A stretch of DNA of 64,000 bases. Source: Ruegeria lacuscaerulensis. GTDB lineage: Bacteria; Pseudomonadota; Alphaproteobacteria; Rhodobacterales; Rhodobacteraceae. The translations under genes and the position numbers were made by a program. The notes under the pieces were generated by a model. The model did not search any database and had not been told where the DNA came from. It saw nothing but the letters and a program-made list of their open reading frames with translations. Where the stretch lies: NCBI RefSeq assembly GCF_013034685.1, contig NZ_WQGO01000002.1, positions 124,001-188,000 on the forward strand. The letters run 5' to 3'. Positions 1 through 10,309 of the stretch are shown piece after piece; position 1 is the stretch's first letter; each line of letters starts with the position of its first letter.

Positions 1-221
1 TCGGGTCAACCATCAACCCCAATACAGGCGACTATTCCCGCGGCGCATCAGGCTTTTGGGTCGAAAATGGCGAGATCACCTATCCAGTCAATGAATGCAC
101 CATTGCGGGCAATCTGCGCGACATGTTGAAACGGATCGTTCCGGCCAATGACGCTCGCCCCTATCTGTCGCGCGTGGTGCCGTCGTTGCTGATCGAAGGG
201 ATGACACTTGCCGGCAACTGA
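1..221 (+). CDS. TldD/PmbA family metalloprotease, C-terminal end (partial)
   Basis: The window opens inside a gene whose last 72 codons are read in frame 3 and end at TGA 219-221. The tail has the form seen at the C-terminus of TldD/PmbA proteins: a glycine- and asparagine-rich stretch, GFWVENGEI, then YPVNECTIAGNL and a final PSLLIEGMTLAGN. Family members are zinc-dependent peptidases; PmbA/TldE partners TldD in peptide maturation. Only the end is visible, so TldD and PmbA cannot be separated with certainty, although the ending is more PmbA-like. It overlaps the next gene by 14 bases. Confidence 0.75.
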   Translation, partial: GSTINPNTGDYSRGASGFWVENGEITYPVNECTIAGNLRDMLKRIVPANDARPYLSRVVPSLLIEGMTLAGN

Positions 222-1008
222 CCTGCCCCTGCTGATCGACGCCGCATTGGAGGCCGGAAAGATCGCTACCCGCTATTCGGGCACCACGGCCCAGCGCTGG
301 GACAAACCCGGCGGCGCGGGCCCGGTGACCGAAGCCGATCTGGCGGTGAACGCGATGCTGGAGCAGAAGCTGCCTGCTGCCCGGCCCGGCTATGGCTGGC
401 TCAGCGAAGAGACCGAGGATTCCCAAGCGCGGCTTACAAAAGACCGGGTGTTCATCATCGACCCGATCGACGGCACGCGCAGCTTTGCCGAAGGCTCGCG
501 GACCTGGGCGCATTCGCTAGCCGTTACAGAAGGCCAAGAAGTTACGGCAGCTGTTATATACTTACCCCGCCGCGACCTGCTTTTTGCGGCAGCCAAAGGG
601 CAGGGAGCAACGCTAAACGGCACCGCAATACGCGTGTCTGGCATCGACGATCTGAACAGCGCTGAAGTTCTGGCAGCCAGACCAAATATGGACGCCAGCC
701 ATTGGCGCAATGGCACAATTCCCGGCTTTCAGCGCAACTACCGCCCTTCGCTGGCTTATCGCATGGCTACGGTTGCGCAAGGGCGGTTCGACGGGATGCT
801 GACGCTGCGCCCAAGCTGGGAATGGGATATCGCCGCCGGTGATCTGATCATCCGCGAAGCGGGCGGAGTGTGTTCCGACCGAATGGGCGGGCCGCTGCGC
901 TTCAACAACCCGCATCCCCGCCTAAATGGGGTCGTCGCTGCAGGGGCCGCCTTGCACAGCCGTATAACCAACATGCTGGAGCCGGAAAGCACCGGGCCCT
1001 GGTCATGA
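208..1008 (+). CDS. Inositol monophosphatase / CysQ-like bisphosphate nucleotidase
   Basis: A 266-residue member of the Mg-dependent inositol monophosphatase superfamily. Metal-site motifs are intact: PVTEAD, then SEETED near residue 70, IDPIDGTRSF near 92-101, and the C-terminal WEWDIAAGD. Known members hydrolyse inositol-1-phosphate or 3'(2'),5'-bisphosphate nucleotides from sulfate assimilation; the sequence alone does not decide which. The start is a TTG inside the end of the upstream gene; later ATG codons would remove the first metal motif. Its stop overlaps the next start as ATGA, so it is probably co-transcribed with the Kdo-transferase-like gene and lpxK. Confidence 0.8.
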   Translation: MPATDLPLLIDAALEAGKIATRYSGTTAQRWDKPGGAGPVTEADLAVNAMLEQKLPAARPGYGWLSEETEDSQARLTKDRVFIIDPIDGTRSFAEGSRTWAHSLAVTEGQEVTAAVIYLPRRDLLFAAAKGQGATLNGTAIRVSGIDDLNSAEVLAARPNMDASHWRNGTIPGFQRNYRPSLAYRMATVAQGRFDGMLTLRPSWEWDIAAGDLIIREAGGVCSDRMGGPLRFNNPHPRLNGVVAAGAALHSRITNMLEPESTGPWS

Positions 1009-2240
1009 CCAAGACGCGCTCGATGAGCTTGACGGCCTATCGCGTCCTGTCTTGGGGGGTGTCCAGCGCAGGAGACACCGCCTACGCCCCACGCCCCGGG
1101 GGTGAATTGATCTGGATACATATCGGCGCACGGGATCGGCAGCGGGCAGTGGTTGATTTTTGTCAACGCCTGCAACAGGTCCGACCCGATCTGTCGATCC
1201 TGTTGACGGCCCCGCCGGATGCAGACCTGTCTCGCTGGCCGTCGGGCGACTTTCCCCTGATCAACCTGCCATCCGAACAGACCGGCGCCGCGCGCGCCTT
1301 TCTAGAGCATTGGCGCCCAGATATCGGCCTTTGGATTGGCGGCGGGCTGATGCCCAACCTGATCACGCGGGCGCAGGAAAGGGGCATCCCTCTGATCCTT
1401 GCCGAAGCCGCCTATCACTTCAACATCGCACCGGGTGGACGCTGGCTGCCAGACCTGACCCGACTGACCTTCGACAGTTTCACCTCCATCCTAACCACGA
1501 ATAACGAAGCCGCCCGGCAAATCCGCCGGCTGGGTATCTCGTCCTCGAAAGTGGGCACAGCTCCGCCCCTTCTGGTCAGCCCCAACCCCCGCCCCTGGCC
1601 TGAGGATGAGTTAATCGAGATGACGCATGCCCTGTCTGGTCGCCCCGTGTGGCTGGCTTCCTGGGTGCAGGACAAGGAATTCATCTCGGTTCTCAGCGCC
1701 CATAGGCAAGCGACCCGAATGCTGCCCAGGCTGGCCCTTGTGCTGCATGTCGCGGATATCTACGAGGCAGCCCCGCTGCACCGACGGCTTGAGGCGATGG
1801 ACCTGCGCTGCGTCAACTGGGATGAAGGCGGAACAATCGAGGACAACACGCAGGTGATCCTGTCCTCGGATGCCGAAGCTTTGGGTCTCTGGCAGCGCGT
1901 TTCGGCCGTGACCTTCATCGGCAGCACGCTGGAGCGGGGGTCAGGCGGGCAGGATCCGTTGATTGCGACTGCCCTGGGCTCGGCGGTTATTCACGGCCAG
2001 TTTGTACATCAACACCAACAGATATACGATCAACTTGACTGGGTGGGTGCCGCAAGAGTGGTCAGAAGTGCAACCGAACTGGGCGACGCTGTTGTGGAAA
2101 GCCTGGCCCCGGACCGCGCCGCCGATATGGCGCTGGCCGGATGGCAGGTCGTGACCGAGGGCGCACCGCAGGCGGACCGCCTGATCGAATTGGTGCAGGA
2201 CACATTGGATCAGCGGGGATCAGATCATGCAGGCACCTGA
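1005..2240 (+). CDS. Divergent 3-deoxy-D-manno-octulosonate (Kdo) transferase-like protein
   Basis: A 411-residue glycosyltransferase related to WaaA/KdtA. The N-terminal half resembles the Glycos_transf_N domain (LIWIH near 35-39, ILLTAPP near 65), and the C-terminal half keeps a GGQDPL motif like the GGHNPLE loop of WaaA. Two things are odd. The usual catalytic glutamate follows the WxH motif in a VGE triplet, but here residues 43-45 read RDR. The N-terminal membrane anchor is also weak. The ATG at 1005 overlaps the upstream stop as ATGA, and the end overlaps lpxK by 14 bases, so lipid A/core work is likely. A standard WaaA may exist elsewhere in the genome. Confidence 0.7.
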   Translation: MTKTRSMSLTAYRVLSWGVSSAGDTAYAPRPGGELIWIHIGARDRQRAVVDFCQRLQQVRPDLSILLTAPPDADLSRWPSGDFPLINLPSEQTGAARAFLEHWRPDIGLWIGGGLMPNLITRAQERGIPLILAEAAYHFNIAPGGRWLPDLTRLTFDSFTSILTTNNEAARQIRRLGISSSKVGTAPPLLVSPNPRPWPEDELIEMTHALSGRPVWLASWVQDKEFISVLSAHRQATRMLPRLALVLHVADIYEAAPLHRRLEAMDLRCVNWDEGGTIEDNTQVILSSDAEALGLWQRVSAVTFIGSTLERGSGGQDPLIATALGSAVIHGQFVHQHQQIYDQLDWVGAARVVRSATELGDAVVESLAPDRAADMALAGWQVVTEGAPQADRLIELVQDTLDQRGSDHAGT

Positions 2241-3225
2241 TTTCTGGCATACCGCACCCGACCGATTGGCAATCCCGGCACGACTGCTGTCTCCGATTGG
2301 GCGACTTTACGCGGCCGCAACCGCCCGGCGCGTTGCGGCCCAGCCGGGTCTAACACCCGGTGTGCCGGTGATCTGCATTGGCAACCTGAATGCGGGCGGC
2401 ACCGGGAAAACCCCCACCGTGATCTGGATGATCGAACAGTTGCGCGATGCGTGGCATCAGACCCATGTGGTGACACGCGGCCATGGCGGATCGCTGGACG
2501 GGCCGGTGCGTGTTGATCCGGCCAAGCATTCCGCAGCCGAGGTCGGGGACGAGCCGCTGTTGCTGGCCGCCTTTGCCGATGTCTGGGTGGCAAAGGACCG
2601 CGCCGCCGGGGCCAAAGCCGCCGCCGAGGCCGGAGCGACGGTGATCGTGCTGGATGACGGGTTTCAAAACCCCTCGGTCGCCAAGGATTTCTCGGTCATC
2701 GTGGTGGATGCCCAGCGCGGGTTCGGCAACGGGTTGTGCCTGCCTGCCGGACCGTTGCGCGAACCGGTCGATGTGGGCCTGAAACGTGCCGATCTCGTCC
2801 TGTCACTAGGGGATGCCGCCGCGCAGACCGAATTCACCAATAGATGGGGGCTGAAGCTGACCGTTCCCCACGCCACGGGTGTGGTCGAGGCGCTGCAAAC
2901 CGGGATGGACTGGGCCGACACGCCGGTTCTGGCCTTTGCCGGGATCGGCCACCCGGAGAAGTTCTTTGCAACCCTGCGCCAGCAAGGCGCAACCCTGTTG
3001 CGGGCCGAAGCACTGGACGATCACCAGCCACTGACCCCGGCGTTGATGACCCGGTTGGAAAATGAGGCGCGCCTGCTCGGTGCACAGATGGTCACGACCG
3101 AGAAAGACGCCGTCCGCCTGCCCGCGGCGTTCCGCAGCAAGGTCATCACCCTACCCGTTCGCCTAAAGGTCGCGGACAGCGACAGGGTCAAACAAATGCT
3201 CTTGCAAGTTGCCCCATCGCCCTAA
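2227..3225 (+). CDS. lpxK: Tetraacyldisaccharide 4'-kinase
   Basis: LpxK phosphorylates the 4' position of tetraacyldisaccharide-1-phosphate to make lipid IVA, at the inner face of the cytoplasmic membrane. The protein has 332 residues, usual for the family. It has an amphipathic N-terminus ([22 protein letters not shown]), the nucleotide-binding loop GGTGKT at 57-62, and a DDGFQNP motif near 142-148 that is characteristic of Lpx[13 protein letters not shown] near the end is also family-typical. The ATG lies 14 bases inside the upstream Kdo-transferase-like gene, which suggests translational coupling. Confidence 0.95.
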   Translation: MQAPDFWHTAPDRLAIPARLLSPIGRLYAAATARRVAAQPGLTPGVPVICIGNLNAGGTGKTPTVIWMIEQLRDAWHQTHVVTRGHGGSLDGPVRVDPAKHSAAEVGDEPLLLAAFADVWVAKDRAAGAKAAAEAGATVIVLDDGFQNPSVAKDFSVIVVDAQRGFGNGLCLPAGPLREPVDVGLKRADLVLSLGDAAAQTEFTNRWGLKLTVPHATGVVEALQTGMDWADTPVLAFAGIGHPEKFFATLRQQGATLLRAEALDDHQPLTPALMTRLENEARLLGAQMVTTEKDAVRLPAAFRSKVITLPVRLKVADSDRVKQMLLQVAPSP

Positions 3226-3252
3226 AAATCGACCAGCCCAAAAGGGCCGGTC
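3224..3252. terminator. Hairpin between convergent lpxK and DsbA-like genes
   Basis: Bases 3231-3239 pair with 3244-3252 across an AAAA loop, with one A-C mismatch. A five-A run at 3224-3228 becomes a T run after the stem when read on the minus strand, so this should end the DsbA-like transcript. It sits between two convergent stop codons and may serve both genes. Confidence 0.7.
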
Positions 3253-3263
3253 GCCATACAGGC

Positions 3264-3920
3264 TTAGCTGCCCAGCTCGTCTTCGATCAGCTTCTTGAAC
3301 GCGTCATAGGACTGGTTCTCGACTGCTTTGCCGTTCACGATAAACGACGGAGTGGCCTGAATGCCGTCACGCTCGGCGTTTTCCTGGTACCAGGCCACCA
3401 GGGTGCGGGCACGGTCGCCATCCTGAAGACAGGCCTCAAGCTGGTCATTGTCGATCCCGGCCAGACGCCCGATCTTGCGCAGCTCATCCACGATCTCAGC
3501 CGGGCCACCCGCGCGGGTCCATTCGGACTGGCCTTCATAGATCAGATCCGAGATGCCAAAGAACTTGTCAGGACCGGCACAACGCGCCACCATCGACGCC
3601 CACAGGCCGTAGCGGTCGAAATACACCTCGCGGTAGACAAACTTGACCTTGCCAGTGTCGATGAAATCCTTCTTGAGCTGCTTGTACGGCCCTTTGTGGA
3701 AATTCGCACAATGCGGACAAGTGTACGAGGCATATTCGATGATCTCGACCGGCGCGTCCTCGGCCCCCAGGGTCATCTCGACGATGGTCGAGGTGTCCAG
3801 CTCGGCCTCTTGCGCCTCGGCGCTGCCGATCAACGAAAATGATGCGTTCGGTGACGACAGCAAAAAGCTGCCTGCGGCAATGGCGACGGCCGCGCAAATT
3901 CCGGTTGCAATACGGCTCAT
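3264..3920 (-). CDS. DsbA-family thiol:disulfide oxidoreductase
   Basis: A 218-residue exported thioredoxin-fold protein. A hydrophobic signal region at about 8-36 ends near SAEA. The redox motif CPHC lies at 68-71 within YASYTCPHCANFH, and ATPSFIVNG near 190 carries the cis-proline loop. This matches the Thioredoxin_4/DsbA group common in alphaproteobacteria, which catalyses disulfide formation or isomerisation in the periplasm. It starts 14 bases after the dciA stop on the same strand and is probably co-transcribed with it. Confidence 0.88.
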   Translation of the reverse strand: MSRIATGICAAVAIAAGSFLLSSPNASFSLIGSAEAQEAELDTSTIVEMTLGAEDAPVEIIEYASYTCPHCANFHKGPYKQLKKDFIDTGKVKFVYREVYFDRYGLWASMVARCAGPDKFFGISDLIYEGQSEWTRAGGPAEIVDELRKIGRLAGIDNDQLEACLQDGDRARTLVAWYQENAERDGIQATPSFIVNGKAVENQSYDAFKKLIEDELGS

Positions 3921-3934
3921 GTATCAGCCCTTTC

Positions 3935-4441
3935 TCAGCGTTTTTGTTTGGATAGAACGTTACGACCCAGACGTTCAAGGGCTGCACGCAGGTCGCCATC
4001 ATGGACGTCTTGCGCTGCCCGGTCCGCCTCGGCCGCGATTTCCGGTTTCAGTGTGGGTTTCACCACTTTCGGTTTGTGATCGAAACTGGCCTGCCCCTCG
4101 GCAAATCCTGTCGGAGCGGTCTGGGTGATGCGCACCCGGCTGATGGCGTTATAGCCATAAACCGCGTTCACCTTGCCCCGCAGTTGTTCCTTTTGCATCT
4201 CAAGCATCGGTGCCTGCGGGCCAGTGGTCAGCACGGTTAGCGTCGCCCCCATGCCGCCTTTGCCATAGCCCACGTTCACAGGGCGCGCGATGGCAGCCAT
4301 GTCCTGCCCCACGATCTCGGCCCAATGGGTCAACAGGCGCGACACGGCAAAGCCCCGGCTTTCACCGGCGCGTCTGATCTGGTCGTTCAGCAATGTCGCG
4401 GTGCGTTTGAACCCGCGGGTCGAAGAACGTCTGCGCTGCAT
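3935..4441 (-). CDS. dciA: DciA/DUF721 family replication protein
   Basis: A 168-residue DUF721 protein. The core (RGFAVSRLLTHWAEIVG, then a glycine-rich strand and MLEMQKEQLRGKVNAVYG) matches DciA, which loads the replicative helicase DnaB in bacteria that lack DnaC. The tail is charged and probably disordered. The ATG at 4439-4441 was preferred over longer readings because the basic MQRRRSSTRGFKR start is typical of these proteins, and the upstream extension has no family resemblance. It diverges from mutY across about 80 bases. Confidence 0.8.
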   Translation of the reverse strand: MQRRRSSTRGFKRTATLLNDQIRRAGESRGFAVSRLLTHWAEIVGQDMAAIARPVNVGYGKGGMGATLTVLTTGPQAPMLEMQKEQLRGKVNAVYGYNAISRVRITQTAPTGFAEGQASFDHKPKVVKPTLKPEIAAEADRAAQDVHDGDLRAALERLGRNVLSKQKR

Positions 4442-4522
4442 CTGGTTTCCAACTCCTGCACTACTATTGTAGAGGGCAGGACACCGGGCGCCAGCGAAAC
4501 CCGACAGGGAGATGATTAAAAA

Positions 4523-5578
4523 TTGCGTGACACAGGCGAATTTGACGTCAGCAGCGAATTGCTGGACTGGTACGACCGCCACGCCCGCAAGATGCCGTGG
4601 CGCGTCAGCCCCGTTGACCGCGCCGCCGGAGTGCGGCCTGACCCCTATCGTGTCTGGCTATCCGAGGTAATGCTGCAACAGACCACCGTGGCCGCCGTGC
4701 GAGACTATTTCATGCGGTTCACAACGCGCTGGCCCACGGTGCAGGCGCTCGCCGCCGCCCCAGATGATCAGGTCATGGGCGAATGGGCCGGGCTGGGCTA
4801 CTACGCCCGCGCTCGCAACCTGCTGAAATGCGCGCGAGCGGTGGCTGAAGATCACGACGGCATCTTCCCAGACACCTATGACACGTTGCTGGACTTGCCC
4901 GGCATCGGCCCTTATACCGCCGCCGCAATCTCGGCCATCGCCTTTGACCGCCCCGAAACCGTGCTGGATGGGAATGTCGAACGCGTCATGGCCCGGCTCT
5001 ACAACATTCACGACCCGCTGCCCGGCTCGAAACCTGCGCTAAAGAACAAAGCCGCAACGCTGACACCTGACGTACGACCCGGAGACTACGCGCAGGCTGT
5101 CATGGATCTGGGGGCCACGATCTGCACGCCCAAATCACCTACCTGCGGGATTTGCCCGCTGCGCGATCCCTGCCTGTCGCGCAAGGCCGGAACGCAGGCT
5201 GACCTGCCGCGCAAAACGCCCAAAAAACCAAAGCCCACGCGCTATGGCCATGTCTATATCGCCCAGCGTAACGATGGCGCGCTGCTGCTTGAGCGTCGCC
5301 CGGACAAAGGCCTGCTGGGTGGGATGTTGGGCTGGCCCGGATCAGATTGGTCGGATGCGCCAGCCGAGACACCGCCCTTCCCGGCGGATTGGCAGGCACT
5401 GCCCGGCGAGGTGCGCCACACCTTCACCCATTTCCACCTGATTCTGCGCATCTGGACCGCCCCCCTGCCGGGAGATCTAGCCCCGAATGACCTGATCATC
5501 ATGGACAAACACACGTTCCGACCCAAAGTTCTTCCAACTGTGATGCGCAAGGCGCTTGACCTCTGGCTCGGGCAGTAA
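4523..5578 (+). CDS. mutY: A/G-specific adenine glycosylase
   Basis: MutY removes adenine mispaired with 8-oxoguanine. The 351-residue protein has the family arrangement. SEVMLQQT contains the catalytic Glu48. The helix-hairpin-helix LPGIGPYTAAAI lies at 125-136, the catalytic aspartate in VLDGNV at 149, and the [4Fe-4S] ligands at Cys201, 208, 211 and 217 (C-X6-C-X2-C-X5-C). A C-terminal NUDIX-like 8-oxoG recognition domain follows, with FTHFHL. The start is a TTG; an ATG 11 bases upstream is out of frame. A GGGAG-type ribosome site lies about 12 bases before the TTG. Confidence 0.93.
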   Translation: MRDTGEFDVSSELLDWYDRHARKMPWRVSPVDRAAGVRPDPYRVWLSEVMLQQTTVAAVRDYFMRFTTRWPTVQALAAAPDDQVMGEWAGLGYYARARNLLKCARAVAEDHDGIFPDTYDTLLDLPGIGPYTAAAISAIAFDRPETVLDGNVERVMARLYNIHDPLPGSKPALKNKAATLTPDVRPGDYAQAVMDLGATICTPKSPTCGICPLRDPCLSRKAGTQADLPRKTPKKPKPTRYGHVYIAQRNDGALLLERRPDKGLLGGMLGWPGSDWSDAPAETPPFPADWQALPGEVRHTFTHFHLILRIWTAPLPGDLAPNDLIIMDKHTFRPKVLPTVMRKALDLWLGQ

Positions 5579-5635
5579 CAGGTTTTTCAAAAAGGCCTCT
5601 GGAGCATCCCAGAAGCGGTCATTCGGAGTTGGCGC

Positions 5636-6772
5636 ATGATTTCATCCGACACCCTGTCCCGCTGGCAATCAGCGCTGCCCTTCTGGGTATCCTTCATGCT
5701 GATTCCCATAATCTGGATATCGGCCACCCTTGGTGGCTGGTGGGTTCTTCTTGTGCCTATTTTCACCTGGTGGGCCTTTGCCATACTTGACCTGCTGACC
5801 GGGCTGGAGCTGAACAACGCGGACCCCGACACCCCCGACAAAGGCCTGCGCTGGTACATCCTGCTGACCAATATCTGGGTCCCGGTGCAGTTCATCACGC
5901 TGTTCGGTCTGATCTGGTTTGCCACCCACACTGATCACCTGTCCTTGGCGTCCAAGATCGGGTTGTTCTTCGGCATGGGTGTCATCTCTGGCACAATCGG
6001 GATCAACTACAGCCACGAACTGATGCATCAAAAAGGCCGGTTCGAGCGTTGGCTGGGCGATATTCTTCTGGCCATGGTCCTGTATTCGCATTTCCGGTCC
6101 GAGCATCTGCTGGTGCATCACCGCTATGTCGGCACCCCTCGAGACCCAGTGACCGCCCGCTATAATGAAGGGTTTCACCGCTTTTATCCCCGCGTCCTGC
6201 GGCAGTGCCTGACCTCAGCCTTCAAGGCCGAGCGCGACAAGCTGGCGCGGAAAGACCGCCCATGGACGGACGCTTCGAACCCCTTCTGGCGCTATTGGGT
6301 GTTGCAGGGCGGTATGGTGCTGCTGGCTCTTGGGGTCGGAGGGTGGTCCGGCGTCGCCCTGTTCCTGCTTCAGGCCGGTGTCGCGATCTGGCAGCTGGAG
6401 TTGGTCAACTATGTCGAACATTACGGCCTGACCCGCAAGCATCTGGGCGATGGGAAATACGAACACGTCAAGCCGCAGCATTCCTGGAATGCATCACAAA
6501 AAGCGTCAAACTGGCTGCTGATCAATCTGCAACGGCATTCGGACCACCACTATAAACCCAATCGCCGTTTTCCCCTTTTACAACACCATTCCGAAGACAC
6601 CGCTCCGCAACTGCCCTACGGTTACCCTGTGATGACCGTCGCCGCCATGATCCCACCCGTTTGGCGGCGCGTCATGAATCCGCGCGTTCGCGCCTGGAGA
6701 CGCCACTACTACCCCGAGGTCAGCAACTGGAAACCCTACAACAAATCGCAAAACCCGCTGCCTCGAGCGTGA
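5636..6772 (+). CDS. alkB: AlkB-type membrane alkane 1-monooxygenase
   Basis: A 378-residue integral membrane di-iron hydroxylase. About six hydrophobic segments surround the histidine boxes: HELMH near 127-131, EHLLVHH near 160-166, and LQRHSDHH near 302-309. NYVEHYGL near 261-268 is a further AlkB signature. Family members oxidise the terminal carbon of medium to long n-alkanes using rubredoxin. No rubredoxin, rubredoxin reductase or AlkS-like regulator lies next to it, so electron transfer must come from elsewhere. It converges on the cyclase gene; a GC-rich hairpin lies between them. Confidence 0.88.
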   Translation: MISSDTLSRWQSALPFWVSFMLIPIIWISATLGGWWVLLVPIFTWWAFAILDLLTGLELNNADPDTPDKGLRWYILLTNIWVPVQFITLFGLIWFATHTDHLSLASKIGLFFGMGVISGTIGINYSHELMHQKGRFERWLGDILLAMVLYSHFRSEHLLVHHRYVGTPRDPVTARYNEGFHRFYPRVLRQCLTSAFKAERDKLARKDRPWTDASNPFWRYWVLQGGMVLLALGVGGWSGVALFLLQAGVAIWQLELVNYVEHYGLTRKHLGDGKYEHVKPQHSWNASQKASNWLLINLQRHSDHHYKPNRRFPLLQHHSEDTAPQLPYGYPVMTVAAMIPPVWRRVMNPRVRAWRRHYYPEVSNWKPYNKSQNPLPRA

Positions 6773-6774
6773 CC

Positions 6775-6796
6775 GCAGCGCGCGCCCGCGCGCTGC
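6775..6796. terminator. GC-rich hairpin between convergent alkB and cyclase genes
   Basis: Bases 6775-6783 pair perfectly with 6788-6796 around a four-base loop, three bases after the alkB stop. There is no T run on either strand, so it may stabilise the RNA end or act with Rho rather than as a classic intrinsic terminator. Confidence 0.45.
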
Positions 6797-6832
6797 CCGG
6801 CCCAACGATCTGCCTTGCATCTATGATGCAAT

Positions 6833-8233
6833 TCAGATCGGCGGAAGCGCCCGCATCACCCAGATATCCATGGGGTGCTCAACCCCGCGCACGGTCTGGC
6901 CCGGCAGCTTTTCAAACCCCTCTGTCAGGGTCGCGGCATTGTGTCCTTCCATTGTAAGCTGGCTGCAAACCTCGTCGCTCAATATCACCTGAGCCATTTT
7001 GACTCGGGTCAAAGCCTCGAGCTTGGCCGCCACATTGACCGCGTCTCCGATCACTGCAAATTCCAACCGGTTCGCGCCGATATCGCCCAAAACCACCGGC
7101 CCATAGTGCACTCCGATACCCACATGGATTTCCGGCTCACCCGCGCGGCGCCTGTCAGTATTCCATTGATTGATCACACGGGTCATGTCGCGCGCGCAGG
7201 CCACCGCATTGCTGGCATCCAAAGGCGTCGGCACCGGCGTGCCAAAGGTCGCCATCAACCCGTCGCCCAGATATTTGTCCAACGTGCCATGATGGCGAAA
7301 CACTTCAGTTTCCATACGCGCATGAAACCCGCGCAGCACCTCGATCACTTCATAAGGATCACGACCCGCCGCGTATTTTGTAAAGCCCACGATATCAATA
7401 AACAGAACCGCAATACTCTCTTTTCGCACCTGCTTCAGCGGTTCGTCATTCTGGCTCAGCTCATCCACCACATTGGGCGAGAAATAGCGCGACAGGTTTG
7501 CCCGTTCCCGCTCAAGCCCGGCGTTTGTCATCAGCAAGCGATTCAGCCGCCTCATCGAAATGCCCAGCGTGACCGCGACCATGATAAAAACAACCACCTG
7601 CTGAATGCGTTGCGAGGGCATAAAACTGTTTGGGTCCATCAACTCAGCCACATCCGGGTACTCCGCTAATGCTTCGGCAACGCGCTCGCTGATACCAGGG
7701 ATCGGCGTGGCGACCCACCATGCAATGATCCAGCCAACGGTCCACATCATCGCGGTCCAGGACCCGATCGCCACAACCGTCCGCCAAGAATAAGCCAATG
7801 TCCCGGCGGCCAGAATGATGAAGAAATACTGGAAGTTGTCGAACCGGTACTGCATCGCCAACGGGCGCACATCGTCACTGAATGGGTTCGGGACGATCAT
7901 CCCCAGCGTCATGATTAGAAGGTCCACAAAGATCAGCAGCAACTCGGTCCGCGACTGCCCGACCTGCCCCGCCCGTCGGATCAACCAGCCATTGGCGCAG
8001 ATCAGCAACAGGATGAAATGGTACCACAACACCTCCCAATGAGGGTTCAGGAATACCAGCAGAATGCCGGTCAACCCCATGGCGATCCAACGTGCGCGTA
8101 CCGCCAGCTCCAGTCCTTCTCGCTTGTGTCTCTCTAGCGCGGCCTCGGTGTATTTGTTGTCCAAGTCGACCGGATCCGGGCGAGTGACGAAAAACCGGCT
8201 GAAGCGGGATTGACTGGCTGTGGTGTCCGACAT
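6833..8233 (-). CDS. Membrane-anchored class III adenylate/guanylate cyclase
   Basis: A 466-residue protein with about five to six hydrophobic segments between residues 45 and 225, then a short helical linker and a cyclase homology domain at about 270-450. Metal aspartates are present at Asp280 (FIDIVGFT) and Asp324 (KYLGDG), as is Lys320 for base recognition. Two active-site positions are unusual. The residue seven before Asn400 is Ala393, where Thr or Asp is usual, and the transition-state arginine four after it is Lys404. It may still make cAMP, have altered specificity, or act as a sensor. It converges with alkB. Confidence 0.85.
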   Translation of the reverse strand: MSDTTASQSRFSRFFVTRPDPVDLDNKYTEAALERHKREGLELAVRARWIAMGLTGILLVFLNPHWEVLWYHFILLLICANGWLIRRAGQVGQSRTELLLIFVDLLIMTLGMIVPNPFSDDVRPLAMQYRFDNFQYFFIILAAGTLAYSWRTVVAIGSWTAMMWTVGWIIAWWVATPIPGISERVAEALAEYPDVAELMDPNSFMPSQRIQQVVVFIMVAVTLGISMRRLNRLLMTNAGLERERANLSRYFSPNVVDELSQNDEPLKQVRKESIAVLFIDIVGFTKYAAGRDPYEVIEVLRGFHARMETEVFRHHGTLDKYLGDGLMATFGTPVPTPLDASNAVACARDMTRVINQWNTDRRRAGEPEIHVGIGVHYGPVVLGDIGANRLEFAVIGDAVNVAAKLEALTRVKMAQVILSDEVCSQLTMEGHNAATLTEGFEKLPGQTVRGVEHPMDIWVMRALPPI

Positions 8234-8296
8234 GGCTGAGGCTCCCTCGGTGCGCGGCGGGCTTTGCAGAAGTCATATAGAAGTGAGAATGTGATG

Positions 8297-8328
8297 AAAA
8301 CAAAAGACCCCGCCGAAGACCGGCGGGG
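8297..8328 (-). terminator. Rho-independent terminator downstream of ccrM
   Basis: A perfect 8-bp GC stem pairs 8308-8315 with 8321-8328 around a five-base loop. On the minus strand it is followed by a T-rich tail (complement of 8297-8305). It lies about 45 bases beyond the ccrM stop and before the upstream region of the cyclase gene. Confidence 0.85.
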
Positions 8329-8371
8329 CAAGGCTTAGTGCCTTGTGTCAGGCCACAGGCACCGGCGGTAT

Positions 8372-9484
<1,113 letters not shown>

Positions 9485-9530
9485 TCAAGTGTCCACGGCG
9501 CTTTTGCGCTCATTTGGTTGAGACAAGGAT

Positions 9531-9569
9531 GAGTCAAAGACGAATCGCCGTCAATTTCTTTTTTGAATC
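9531..9569 (-). promoter_or_regulatory. Cluster of three GANTC sites upstream of ccrM
   Basis: GAGTC at 9531-9535 and GAATC at 9542-9546 and 9565-9569 fall within 39 bases of the ccrM upstream region. GANTC is expected about once per 256 random bases. In Caulobacter the ccrM promoter is also sensitive to GANTC methylation, so these are plausible autoregulatory sites. That role here is inference. Confidence 0.6.
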
Positions 9570-9582
9570 AGCAGCTTACGAT

Positions 9583-10200
9583 TTACTCTTGATACAAGAT
9601 ATTGTGGACCGGTTTAAACGAACGTCTATGGTGTGGGGTCACACCAAGATTTCGCAGCGCTTCGCGATGCATTTTTGTCGGATAGCCCGCATTCGACTCC
9701 CACCCATAGCCGGGATGCTGTTGCGCCAAATCCACCATCACCTGATCGCGCCAGTTTTTCGCAAGGATCGAGGCCGCCGCAATCGACACCGACCGCGCAT
9801 CGCCTTTGACAACCGCTTGCGCAGGGATGGTCAGCCCGCGCGGAATCATGTTCCCGTCGATCAGCAGAAAATCCGGCGGAGGGTTCAAAGCGGCCACCGC
9901 GCGCTCCATTGCCAGATGCGAAGCGCGCAAGATGTTGTGCTCGTCTATCTCGGCCACTGTCGCCTCAGCCACTGCGAAATCAGCCTGTTCGCGAATGGCC
10001 GCCTCCAAAGCCGCGCGACGTTTAGCTGTCAGCTTCTTAGAATCATTCAGTCCCTGAGGTATGTCGACCGGGTTCAGAATCACGGCTGCGGCAACAACAG
10101 GCCCGGCCAAGGGGCCCCGGCCCACCTCATCCACCCCGGCGATCCGAAGAAACCCGTCAGCCATGGCGGTCTGTTCAATATCGTAGGTTGGTGTCGTCAT
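9583..10200 (-). CDS. rnhB: Ribonuclease HII
   Basis: RNase HII cuts RNA in RNA-DNA hybrids, including single ribonucleotides. The protein has 205 residues. The [14 protein letters not shown] motif carries catalytic Asp24 and Glu25, LLIDGN supplies the third acid, and the [16 protein letters not shown] block is present. The ATG at 10198-10200 was chosen because the sequence upstream is unrelated to the family and reads through a neighbouring terminator. MADGF, 12 codons later, is a possible alternative start. Confidence 0.95.
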   Translation of the reverse strand: MTTPTYDIEQTAMADGFLRIAGVDEVGRGPLAGPVVAAAVILNPVDIPQGLNDSKKLTAKRRAALEAAIREQADFAVAEATVAEIDEHNILRASHLAMERAVAALNPPPDFLLIDGNMIPRGLTIPAQAVVKGDARSVSIAAASILAKNWRDQVMVDLAQQHPGYGWESNAGYPTKMHREALRNLGVTPHHRRSFKPVHNILYQE

Positions 10201-10236
10201 CCTTTTGGAAAATCCTGTTTCGGACCTTATCGCAAC

Positions 10237-10268
10237 AAAAAAGAGAGGGCGGCTTGCGCCACCCCCTC
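10237..10268 (-). terminator. Rho-independent terminator downstream of the secreted basic protein
   Basis: Bases 10245-10253 pair with the complementary arm at 10258-10268 around TTGC. On the minus strand a six-T run follows (complement of 10237-10242). It separates the 10310-10759 gene from rnhB. Confidence 0.85.
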
Positions 10269-10309
10269 CTGCGCGGCGCTTCTGCGACGCCGCTCCTGCT
10301 CGAAAACGG

